Source: a virus. From it: a DNA stretch of 36,160 bases. The notes beneath the pieces were generated by a model, which saw only the letters and a list, made by a program, of their open reading frames with translations, had not been told where the DNA came from and searched no databases. Location: positions 1-36,160 of the IMG/VR virus record IMGVR_UViG_3300031565_000172, one strand, 5' to 3'. Of this stretch, positions 14,768 through 22,047 are shown one piece after another; positions within the stretch are counted from its first letter, which is position 1; each line of letters starts with the position of its first letter. A program made the translations under genes and the position numbers.

Positions 14768-15541
14768 ATGCCAATTAATTCACGTATAGACCCCCGATTA
14801 ATGAATGACGGAGCGGCTGGCAATCAGTGGGAACCCCCCATGACGACAGGGCCGATAAGCTATCCGTCCCCGTGGACACCTCCGTCTCCGATGCCCCCAC
14901 AGGGGCGGCCTCCGATGCCGCCACAGTCGAATCGTCCTCCTTGGGCCGGTAGTCCCGGCGGTCGTTTTGGTGAAATGCCTCGTCCTGACGGGCCTCCGGG
15001 CAGTCCGTTCCAGCCATCACCCTTGCAGACAGGTGGACTTGATCCAATGCCGCGTCCGATACCGGGGCCGATGCCGCCTTCACCGATGCCAACCAACCCC
15101 GACTGGTACTACCCAACGGGTGGAGCTGGTGAAGAGTTTCGGCCAACGGGTGGGGGTATGAGTATGCCTGTACCGCCACCAACACCCACGATTCAGCCAT
15201 CACCGTATCAGCCTTCACCAACGGGTGGAGCTGGTGAAGAGTTTCGGCCAACGGGTGGACATTTTGATAATCAAGTTCCGGTTGGCGGCTTCCCGACTCA
15301 GACATCACCTCATAGGCAGGCTCCGATGCCACGCCCAGAAGAGATTGGACAGGCACTCCAGCAACATTACGGTAGCAAGGGTGGTAATGCTTCACCCCCA
15401 CCTGCCCAATTCAGTGGACAGAGTCCGACTGCCGGTGGCAAAGGGGGTCAGCAGGCTCCGCCTTCCGGTGGTAAGGGTGGTAATCAAGGAAGTCAGGACT
15501 ACACCCCGTTGAGAAGCCGTAACGGTTACCGGGGAGGCTGA
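14768..15541 (+). CDS. Pro/Gly-rich low-complexity protein with GGKGG tail (257 aa)
   Basis: Unusually rich in Pro, Gly, Met and Ser, with no predicted globular core. TGGAGEEFRPTGG occurs twice, encoded by an exact 41-base repeat (15113-15153 and 15218-15258). The C-terminal part carries SKGGN, GGKGGQ and GGKGGN, resembling the end of the following protein. GAGGA at 14756-14760 precedes ATG 14768. Probably a disordered virion or assembly protein; function is unknown. Third-frame open stretches in the repeat area are composition artefacts. Confidence 0.65.
   Translation: MPINSRIDPRLMNDGAAGNQWEPPMTTGPISYPSPWTPPSPMPPQGRPPMPPQSNRPPWAGSPGGRFGEMPRPDGPPGSPFQPSPLQTGGLDPMPRPIPGPMPPSPMPTNPDWYYPTGGAGEEFRPTGGGMSMPVPPPTPTIQPSPYQPSPTGGAGEEFRPTGGHFDNQVPVGGFPTQTSPHRQAPMPRPEEIGQALQQHYGSKGGNASPPPAQFSGQSPTAGGKGGQQAPPSGGKGGNQGSQDYTPLRSRNGYRGG
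15113..15258 (+). repeat. Exact 41-base direct repeat pair inside the Pro/Gly-rich gene
   Basis: Copies at 15113-15153 and 15218-15258 are identical over 41 bases and 105 bases apart (35 codons, so in frame). Each encodes the TGGAGEEFRPTGG unit. Perfect identity at silent positions points to recent duplication. Confidence 0.85.
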
Positions 15542-15542
15542 C

Positions 15543-16820
15543 GTGGCAGGAACTGATACAACAGCATCTCTTCAACCCGCAGAACTCAATCCAGACTGGA
15601 ATTTTGTGGACGGGATGGGTTATTACAACCCGAAGACCGGAGACTGGTTTGACACCAGCGGTAATCCGATGGCGAATCCGCTCCAGACGCGAAAGGATGA
15701 GACGGGTAGCGCAACAGACGGTGAATGGGATGAAGGTACTCAACTGGGCTGGGTTAATCCATTAAATGGTGTCTGGACTGCCAATCCGCCCGGAGTAGAG
15801 GGTGGAGTTCCAAATCCTGCCCCTAATGGTGGGACTGTATATGGAAATGGTAATCCTGTTACTCCTGACTGGTTCGACTCAGACTCAGGTATGTGGTACA
15901 ACCCGGAAACGGGCCAATTAGAGCTGAAGTCAGTTAATTATAATCCAATCACTGAAGAATCAGAACTTGCCGGGAAAAATATCTGGGATATCCAAAAGGA
16001 GCAAGAAGCGCAGAAGAAACAGGATGCGGATGCAACATGGCTGGATGAACAAACCCGTTTGAATGATCGTGAACGGCAGTATTATCTGGATCACCCTGAA
16101 GAAAGGGTTGACCCTATGGGTCAAAACCGCTCGACCCTGCAGGATCAACAGGCCGAGTATGAGCGGCAGGTAAAACTCTCTGAGCGGCAGGCCTATAATC
16201 CGGCCCAAGGGCTGGGGGCAAGCCCTTATTCCGGATGGTGGAAGATGCCGGAAGGGTTTAATTACGGTGTGGATGAGAATCCTATACTCAACTCTCCTTA
16301 CGGGAAGATACAGTCGGGCACCCCTGCAGCAGTAAAGGCTTATGGAATGTATCTCCGGCATGCGCCACAGTCTGAATGGGACTCCTATATAGCTAATAAC
16401 CCTGATGCGCTGCAGCCTAGAACACAGGCAGCATCACCACCAGCGGTTGCTGCACCACCATCACCAGCGGCTCCTGCTGCTACGAACTGGTGGGACAACT
16501 TTGACCCCACGAACACCCCGTATGGCGATCTGACGCAGATTGATGTAGGTCAGGTTGGGCAAGGCAAGGGCGGCACCGGACAAACGTCACCGGCAGGCAA
16601 GGGCGGCACCAGCCAACCTCCCCAGATGGGGTACTACGGACAGCATGCTGCGGATGAAGAGGGGCCGCTGGCTTCTCTTGAGGAGATGAACGCTCCGCCC
16701 GCTGGCGGATATGGCGGCAAAGGTGGGTCAGGAACATATCAGCAGCCCACTGGGCAGTATGGCGGTAAAGGTGGTAACACGTCAGGTAACTATCCCGGCG
16801 GAAAAGGTGGATACAGTTAA
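15543..16820 (+). CDS. Modular protein with WYNPxTG motifs and GKGG-rich tail (425 aa)
   Basis: The GTG start follows the previous stop by one base, with GAGG just upstream. The N-terminal third repeats an aromatic motif three times: GYYNPKTGDW (residues 26-35), GWVNPLNGVW (69-78) and MWYNPETGQL (117-126). A charged helical middle follows (residues 140-220), then an Ala/Pro linker, and finally five KGG units (GKGGTG, GKGGTS, GGKGGSG, GGKGGNT, GGKGGYS). The tail matches that of the preceding protein, so the two probably act together. No enzyme motif. A virion or assembly role is inferred from position before the connector genes. Confidence 0.65.
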   Translation: MAGTDTTASLQPAELNPDWNFVDGMGYYNPKTGDWFDTSGNPMANPLQTRKDETGSATDGEWDEGTQLGWVNPLNGVWTANPPGVEGGVPNPAPNGGTVYGNGNPVTPDWFDSDSGMWYNPETGQLELKSVNYNPITEESELAGKNIWDIQKEQEAQKKQDADATWLDEQTRLNDRERQYYLDHPEERVDPMGQNRSTLQDQQAEYERQVKLSERQAYNPAQGLGASPYSGWWKMPEGFNYGVDENPILNSPYGKIQSGTPAAVKAYGMYLRHAPQSEWDSYIANNPDALQPRTQAASPPAVAAPPSPAAPAATNWWDNFDPTNTPYGDLTQIDVGQVGQGKGGTGQTSPAGKGGTSQPPQMGYYGQHAADEEGPLASLEEMNAPPAGGYGGKGGSGTYQQPTGQYGGKGGNTSGNYPGGKGGYS

Positions 16821-16822
16821 TT

Positions 16823-17506
16823 ATGGCAACCAGCGGAACTTATACGTTTGATCTCGATCTGGCCGATGTGCTGGAAGAAGCCTTTGAACGCTGTGGCAGT
16901 GAACTGCGTTCCGGTTATGACTACCGCACCGGCAGGCGTAGTCTTAACTTGTTATTGCTGGAATGGCAGAACAAAGGACTGAACCTGTGGACCATTGATT
17001 CGGCTTCGCAGGCGCTGACCGCAGGAACCGCCTCTTTTGCCCTGACCGGTGAGAAGCTGGATATCATTGAAGCGATGCTGCGCACCGGTAGCGGAACCAG
17101 CCAGAGTGACCTGTCCATGCGGCGTGTATCGATCAGCACCTTTGCCCAGCAAACCAATAAAAACTCCACCGGCAGGCCGATTCAGTATTGGCTGTCCCGC
17201 ACTTCCAGTGGTATCACGGTCAACCTGTGGCCGGTGCCTGACGCATCCCAGTCTTATACCTTTGTCTACTACTATATGAAACAAATAGAGGATGCTGGGG
17301 CATCTGGTGCAGCCACACTGGATGTTCCGACACGTCACCTGCCTGCACTGACGGCAGGGCTGGCCTATTACCTGTCACTCAAACTTCCAGAGGCCTCCGC
17401 TCGCAGCGAAGGGCTGAAGGCGGTCTATGACGAGCAATGGAATCTGGCGGCAGATTCGGTACGCGAGAAGGCTTCTTGGTATCTAAGGCCGGGAGGTGGC
17501 TATTGA
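16823..17506 (+). CDS. Head-tail connector, P22 gp4-like candidate (227 aa)
   Basis: Helical N-terminal half with DYRTGRRSLNLLLLEWQNKGLNLW, recalling the P22 gp4 pattern in which two helices meet around LxxMxxEW. The C-terminal half has strand-rich SGITVNLWPVPDASQSYTFVYYY and a final helix. Such proteins dock under the portal and extend the head-tail channel. It opens a run of three overlapping connector-region genes. Identity as gp4-like is from pattern and order only. Confidence 0.65.
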   Translation: MATSGTYTFDLDLADVLEEAFERCGSELRSGYDYRTGRRSLNLLLLEWQNKGLNLWTIDSASQALTAGTASFALTGEKLDIIEAMLRTGSGTSQSDLSMRRVSISTFAQQTNKNSTGRPIQYWLSRTSSGITVNLWPVPDASQSYTFVYYYMKQIEDAGASGAATLDVPTRHLPALTAGLAYYLSLKLPEASARSEGLKAVYDEQWNLAADSVREKASWYLRPGGGY

Positions 17507-17871
17507 GTACTTTCGCAAAGGGCAGTAAGGCTTTCGGATATTGTGACCGAACAGGTTTTCGTTATCCCCTGAAAGACCTCGTCCCCCAGTATAAAAACCG
17601 GGTACCAACGGGTTTGTTGGTTGGCAGGGACATGGTGGACATAGATCACCCCCAACTGCGGCTGGGTGAAGTTGATGCCAACGATCCACAGTCCCTGCGC
17701 AATCCCCGCCCTGACCAGAGCTTGACCGAAAGCCGCGCCCTGTGGGCATGGAACCCGGTAGGTGGCGGGATCACCGAACTGGGCAGCCGGACACTTGGTC
17801 TTGACATGTCATGTGTAATGGGCAGCGTCACTATTGAATACGCTGTTCATTTCTGGACAGGAGAGGACTGA
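17503..17871 (+). CDS. Conserved tail-region protein with degenerate zinc-ribbon motif (122 aa)
   Basis: TTG start overlapping the previous stop (TTGA), with GGGAGG 6 bases upstream; a longer frame is open but would overlap the upstream gene. The pattern YCDRTGFRYPLKDLV, then GRDMVDIDHPQ and LRNPRPDQSLTESR, is one I know from phage proteins where CDRCGFRY and a later Cys pair suggest a zinc ribbon. Here only one Cys of that set remains (Thr replaces the second, and the later pair is absent). Role unknown; position between two connector genes suggests head-tail joining. Confidence 0.65.
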   Translation: MSTFAKGSKAFGYCDRTGFRYPLKDLVPQYKNRVPTGLLVGRDMVDIDHPQLRLGEVDANDPQSLRNPRPDQSLTESRALWAWNPVGGGITELGSRTLGLDMSCVMGSVTIEYAVHFWTGED

Positions 17872-18485
17872 TGGCGCTCAATTACACACAACTCACACAG
17901 GCTTTGCAGGACTATATCGAGACCGACGAAGACACTTTCGTTGACCAGATACCGATTATTGTCCAGCAGGCCGAAGACCGCATCCTGAAGGAAGTCCAGC
18001 ATCCGGTTTTCCGCAAGAACGTGACCGGCAGCACCACCGGTAACGACCAGTACCTGAGTATCCCGGCTGATTTTCTGGCCCCGTATTCACTGGCGGTGAT
18101 TGACAGCGGTTACCAGTTCCTGATCTTCAAGGACGTGCATTTCATTCGTGCTGCCTATCCGCTGGTCGCTGATACGGGTGTACCGAAATATTACGGCATC
18201 TTTGATGATGAGTTCTTCATTCTGGCCCCGACTCCGGCCACCGGTTACAACGCGGAATTGCATTACTTTTACCGGCCCGAGTCGATTGTCACTGCAGGCA
18301 CCAGTTGGCTTGGTACCAATGCCGAAGCCTGTCTGTTGTATGGATGTCTGGTAGAGAGTGATAACTTTGTGAAGGGCGATCCGGATATGATGCAGCGTTA
18401 TCGCACCGACTACACCGAGGCGCTGGGCAAGTTGAAGTTGCTGGCGGAAGGCTATAACCGTACCGACAGTTACAGGGCAGGCTGA
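17871..18485 (+). CDS. Phage adaptor protein (SU10 adaptor-like)
   Basis: A 204-residue protein starting YTQLTQALQDYIETD, with VDQIPIIVQQAEDRILKEV, a pattern of phage adaptor proteins (SU10 adaptor type) that form a ring below the portal in podoviruses. A strand-rich insertion follows (residues 55-135) and a C-terminal helix ends in YRTDYTEALGKLKLLAEGYNR. It overlaps both neighbours (TGATG at each end). It would link the portal to the nozzle protein. Confidence 0.75.
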   Translation: MALNYTQLTQALQDYIETDEDTFVDQIPIIVQQAEDRILKEVQHPVFRKNVTGSTTGNDQYLSIPADFLAPYSLAVIDSGYQFLIFKDVHFIRAAYPLVADTGVPKYYGIFDDEFFILAPTPATGYNAELHYFYRPESIVTAGTSWLGTNAEACLLYGCLVESDNFVKGDPDMMQRYRTDYTEALGKLKLLAEGYNRTDSYRAG

Positions 18486-18943
18486 TGGCATTTACCGGAA
18501 ACACCATTTGTGACAGTTACCGGCGTGAGCTTATGGAAGCTGCGCATGATCACCGCACTCATGTGTTCAAACTGGCGCTGTACACGTCAGCCGCCACCCT
18601 GAATGCTGCAACCACAGATTACACCACCGCTGGCGAGGTCAGTGGAACCGGTTATACGGCGGGTGGATATACCCTGACTTCGGTTGTTCCTGCCTTGTCA
18701 GGGTCAGGCAAGGTGGCTTTTGCGGGTTTTGCCGACCTGATTATCGAGTTTGCAACCTTTGTTACAAGGGGCGCATTGATTTACAACACGACGGCTTGGG
18801 GCGGGACTGGCACCACCAATGCAGTCATGGTGCTTGATTTTGGTTTGGACCGGACATCGTCAGCCATTGGGCCGGATTACCGGGACTTTGTGATCCGTAT
18901 GCCTACCGCAGATGCCATCAACGCCATCCTGCGCATCCAATAA
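18485..18943 (+). CDS. Structural protein, paralogue A (152 aa)
   Basis: A beta-type protein starting MAFTGNTICDSYRRELMEAAHD, with FKLALYTSAATLNAATTDYT, TRGALIYN and VMVLDFG. The protein at 19262-19702 shares this framework (MAFT, CDxxKRE/RRE, MALY, GALIYNN, VLDFG), so the two are diverged duplicates. I recall similar proteins in marine phage structural regions; function is unknown. The start overlaps the adaptor stop (TGATG). Confidence 0.7.
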   Translation: MAFTGNTICDSYRRELMEAAHDHRTHVFKLALYTSAATLNAATTDYTTAGEVSGTGYTAGGYTLTSVVPALSGSGKVAFAGFADLIIEFATFVTRGALIYNTTAWGGTGTTNAVMVLDFGLDRTSSAIGPDYRDFVIRMPTADAINAILRIQ

Positions 18944-18956
18944 GAGAGGTATTTTT

Positions 18957-19262
18957 GTGATTCAAACAAATGGCTCGACCGTCCAGTTAGGTACGGTCAC
19001 AGTAACTACAACCAGCGGACGTGGACTACCTATTGAACACTGGGCAGATCGATGCTTGGAGCGAATTATTCACGTAGCGGACAACAGTAACTCGATCCTC
19101 AAGGATCAGGCTATTGCCTTTAAAGACGACATTCGCCAAGTGCTGATTCATTACATCGCACAGGCAATCAAAAGTGACAGAACTACCCTGTACAACCTGC
19201 TGAGTCGGCAAGGTGAAAGGGAAATGGCGGCACTACTTTTAACTTTGACAGGAGACAGATAA
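18957..19262 (+). CDS. Conserved small protein between the paralogues (101 aa)
   Basis: GTG 18957 with GAGAGGT upstream. A short strand-rich N-terminus (TNGSTVQLGTVTVTTTSG) leads to a helical domain PIEHWADRCLERIIHVAD, IRQVLIHYIAQAIKSDRTTLYNLL. The helical part is a recurring phage family in my memory, next to fibre or tail genes, with no assigned function. The stop overlaps the next start (TAATG). It splits two paralogues. Confidence 0.65.
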   Translation: MIQTNGSTVQLGTVTVTTTSGRGLPIEHWADRCLERIIHVADNSNSILKDQAIAFKDDIRQVLIHYIAQAIKSDRTTLYNLLSRQGEREMAALLLTLTGDR

Positions 19263-19702
19263 TGGCTTTTACAGTTACCGCAATGTGCGATACATTCAAG
19301 CGTGAGATTTTGGCAGCAGAGCATGACTTCACCAATGGTACGGGACACACGTTCACCATGGCTTTGTACGACAATTCAGCAACCCTGACCGCCACTACAG
19401 CGGTGTATACGGCAACTGGTGAATTGGCCGATGCCACGGGCAACTATTCCCGCCCCGGCAAGACCTTGGTTAATGTCACCCCAACCCTGAATGGTACTCA
19501 GGGGATTACCGACTTTGATGATGCGGTCTGGTCCACGGCGACGTTCAGTGCGTATGGCGCATTGATTTACAACAACACCCACGCAACCGATGCAGCAGTG
19601 GCTGTACTTGATTTCGGTGGGGTCAAGACCGCGACAGCGGGTGATTTTACCGTCCAGTTCCCCGTAGCAGCAACCGGCACTGCGATCATCAGGATCGCGT
19701 AA
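19262..19702 (+). CDS. Structural protein, paralogue B (146 aa)
   Basis: Same framework as the 152-residue protein at 18485: MAFTVTAMCDTFKREILAAEHD, FTMALYDNSATLTATTAVYT, YGALIYNN, VAVLDFGG, and a closing AIIRIA. Beta-rich with many Thr and Ala. Two different but related subunits may occupy equivalent positions in the virion, or one may have a new role. It leads by overlap into the tailspike gene. Confidence 0.7.
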   Translation: MAFTVTAMCDTFKREILAAEHDFTNGTGHTFTMALYDNSATLTATTAVYTATGELADATGNYSRPGKTLVNVTPTLNGTQGITDFDDAVWSTATFSAYGALIYNNTHATDAAVAVLDFGGVKTATAGDFTVQFPVAATGTAIIRIA

Positions 19703-21402
19703 TGGCTACCACCATCACAGTAACTCCCGTTGATGTAGGAACCACGCCCGGTGACAACACGGGCGATTCTGCGCGGGTGGCATTTCAGGCGGTCAACGCC
19801 AACGAGGCAAACTTCAAAGCGGGGATCGAGGCGATCCGTGAACCGCTGACGGCCAACCGCACCTACTACGTCAGGACGGACGGTAATGATTCCACCAACG
19901 ACGGCCTGACCGACAGCGCGGGTGGTGCGTTCCTGACCATTCAGAAAGCAGTAGATGTGACCTTAGACACGCTTGACCAGCGCGGTTATGTGGTAACTGT
20001 TAATGTAGCCGATGGAACCTACACGGCAGGGATTAACGTGCAGCGGTCTTTGCCTAAGGAAATGTACATAACAGGAAATACTACGACTCCTGCCAACTGC
20101 ATCATTTCTACAACAAGCGCCAACTGCGTTACCTATGGTAACGGTGGCTCTATGGGTGGTCACCCATTGATCTTGTCTGGATTTGAGTTTCGCACAACAA
20201 CATCTGGGTTTTGCATCCAAAACTCCGGAGGCCATATCTCATTGAATACCGCGATCAGGTTTGGCGCATGTGCGTTATACCATATCTACAATGCTGCGGA
20301 AGGCTCGGTAACGGCACTCAATAGTAATTATGAAATTACTGGCGCTGCCGATGAGCATATGTTGTGTGCAAGGGGAAACATCGTCAGTAATGCTGGAACC
20401 TGCACTATAACGGGAAGTCCAGCAATTGGTTTTTTTGCCAGAGCGACTGGCAAGGGTTACATCTATAGCGGAACTACCTACACGGGTGTGGTTACCGGAC
20501 AGCGTTATGCCTGTTGGGAAAACGGCACAATTGAAACAACGGGTGGAGCAAACCATTTTCCCGGCACTGTTGCTGGAAATGTCATAGATCAGGGCATGTA
20601 CAACGGTATCAGCAACTACCGTGAACCGCTGACGGCTAACCGTACCTACTACGTCCGTACCGATGGAGTGGATACCAATACCGGACTGGTTAATTCAGCT
20701 GGCGGTGCGTTCCTGACTATCCAGAGAGCGGTGGATGTGGTGTGTACTACCATTGATGGCAGAGGCTATACCGTGACCATTCAGGTCGGTGCAGGGACAT
20801 ACACGGCAGGAATAGTGCTGTATCCCACTAATGGTCTAGCTGACACTAATGACTTTATTATTAAGGGCGACACCACTACGCCTAGCAACTGCGTTATTTC
20901 AACTTCTGCGGATTGTTTTACCGCTTTCGGTGCAAACATTTATGGAAAAATTGAAGGATTTAAGTTTGTTTCTTCAGCAGGCAGCGGATTATCTGTTGGA
21001 AACGGGGCTTTGGTGCATGTCGGCGCGGTTGAGTTTGGGGCTTGCTCTTATGCACACATAGACCTATATGATGCGTCATTGTCCATGACCGCAAACTACA
21101 GTATTACAGGTGCTGCAACCTACCACATTAATGCAGATGGAACCTCTGGCTATTACTGCATAGGCAGAACGGTCACGATGTCTGGAACCTTGGCGTTCAC
21201 CACCTTCATAGTTATGTATGACGGTGCTTACGCTTTTTGTGGAACAACGACTTACACCGGGGGTACGATTACGGGTCAAAGGTATGCCGCAGAGGTTGGT
21301 GGTATCATAAGCGGTACAGGTGGGTCATCCACCTTCTTCCCCGGTAATGCGGCAGGTGGTGGAACCGACTACAACACAATTACCGCAGGGTTGTATTTAT
21401 GA
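19702..21402 (+). CDS. Tailspike-like protein with two tandem beta-helix-type modules (566 aa)
   Basis: Residues 1-45 (GDNTGDSARVAFQAVNANEANF) match the virion-anchoring segment of many phage tailspikes. Then come two homologous modules, residues 46-306 and 307-566 (261 and 260 aa), each opening with REPLTANRTYYVRTDG and containing AGGAFLTIQ(K/R)AVD, G-YTAGI and ITGQRYA-type strands. The ISTT/FTI pattern and Gly/Thr/Ser turns suggest parallel beta-helix, pectate-lyase-like folds for binding or cutting a host glycan. No catalytic residues are identified. The start overlaps the previous stop; the end overlaps the next gene (ATGA). Confidence 0.8.
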   Translation: MATTITVTPVDVGTTPGDNTGDSARVAFQAVNANEANFKAGIEAIREPLTANRTYYVRTDGNDSTNDGLTDSAGGAFLTIQKAVDVTLDTLDQRGYVVTVNVADGTYTAGINVQRSLPKEMYITGNTTTPANCIISTTSANCVTYGNGGSMGGHPLILSGFEFRTTTSGFCIQNSGGHISLNTAIRFGACALYHIYNAAEGSVTALNSNYEITGAADEHMLCARGNIVSNAGTCTITGSPAIGFFARATGKGYIYSGTTYTGVVTGQRYACWENGTIETTGGANHFPGTVAGNVIDQGMYNGISNYREPLTANRTYYVRTDGVDTNTGLVNSAGGAFLTIQRAVDVVCTTIDGRGYTVTIQVGAGTYTAGIVLYPTNGLADTNDFIIKGDTTTPSNCVISTSADCFTAFGANIYGKIEGFKFVSSAGSGLSVGNGALVHVGAVEFGACSYAHIDLYDASLSMTANYSITGAATYHINADGTSGYYCIGRTVTMSGTLAFTTFIVMYDGAYAFCGTTTYTGGTITGQRYAAEVGGIISGTGGSSTFFPGNAAGGGTDYNTITAGLYL

Positions 21403-21989
21403 AAAAACGTAGCACAGGATTATCCAATCATTACTGGGTCGTTGCCGGATCAACTACTGAAGTCTATTCCAGTGCCGCTGGCGACTATGTTCCGGTCACT
21501 GATCCGACTTATGTTGCATGGCTGGACAATGGAACCTATGTCCCGCTGCCGGTACCGACACAGGCCGAGTGGGAAGCCGGACAGGCACTGGCTGATTACC
21601 TGCTGCCCACCGATCCTCCGCGTGATCCGAACGTCGAGTTCACCTTTGAAGATTGGCTGCTGACACAGGATGCCACGGACTCCTATGCCCGCTGGCAGGA
21701 AGTCAATCAGCGTAAGGAAGATGCCAATTATCGGGAATGGCAGGATGGGGCCAACGCGCCAAGTCCGGTGGATAGCGAGATTGAACTGGGCAGAATCATG
21801 GCCCAGCTTGACCTGACCCCAATACCCGCTGCTATTCTGGATGCGTTCAAGGATAGTCTGTCTGACAAGTTACCTGTAAGGCTGCTGTTTGAAGTGTTCT
21901 ACAGCCACGAAAACCGTATCCGTACACTGGAGGGATTGGGCAACATCACCAAGGCGCAGTTCAAGACCGCACTCAAGAATTTGCTGTAA
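21399..21989 (+). CDS. Tail fibre-associated protein (196 aa)
   Basis: An N-terminal part with HYWVVAGSTTEVYSSAAGDYV, then TYVAWLDNGTYVPLP and a helical charged C-terminus with LLFEVFYSHENRIRTLEG. The start is like fibre-attached or fibre-assembly proteins that contact spike C-termini. It is coupled to the spike gene by ATGA. A fibre assembly or accessory role is likely by position; it could also be a virion protein. Confidence 0.65.
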   Translation: MKKRSTGLSNHYWVVAGSTTEVYSSAAGDYVPVTDPTYVAWLDNGTYVPLPVPTQAEWEAGQALADYLLPTDPPRDPNVEFTFEDWLLTQDATDSYARWQEVNQRKEDANYREWQDGANAPSPVDSEIELGRIMAQLDLTPIPAAILDAFKDSLSDKLPVRLLFEVFYSHENRIRTLEGLGNITKAQFKTALKNLL

Positions 21990-21992
21990 GTC

Positions 21993-22046
21993 ATGGCTAC
22001 CTGCCGTTTAGCCCCGCTGGTGCGCCAGATGAATCCGAGCAGGTAG
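21993..22046 (+). CDS. Possible 17-codon leader ORF before the repeat fibre
   Basis: ATG at 21993, three bases after the previous stop, opens a 17-codon frame (MATCRLAPLVRQMNPSR) whose TAG stop ends one base before the ATG of the next gene. Its start region is the left arm and its stop region the right arm of a 9-bp hairpin that covers the next gene's ribosome site. Ribosomes translating it would open that hairpin. The ribosome site for the leader itself is weak, so reinitiation is needed. The peptide may have no function of its own. Confidence 0.35.
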   Translation: MATCRLAPLVRQMNPSR

Positions 22047-22047
22047 C
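21996..22047 (+). promoter_or_regulatory. Hairpin burying the ribosome site of the repeat fibre gene
   Basis: GCTACCTGC (21996-22004) pairs perfectly with GCAGGTAGC (22039-22047), the bases just before ATG 22048 and including its only Shine-Dalgarno-like sequence, AGG. The 34-base loop carries a further CTGG-TGCG-CCAG stem (22017-22028). This would hold translation low unless the upstream ribosome enters. Confidence 0.5.
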
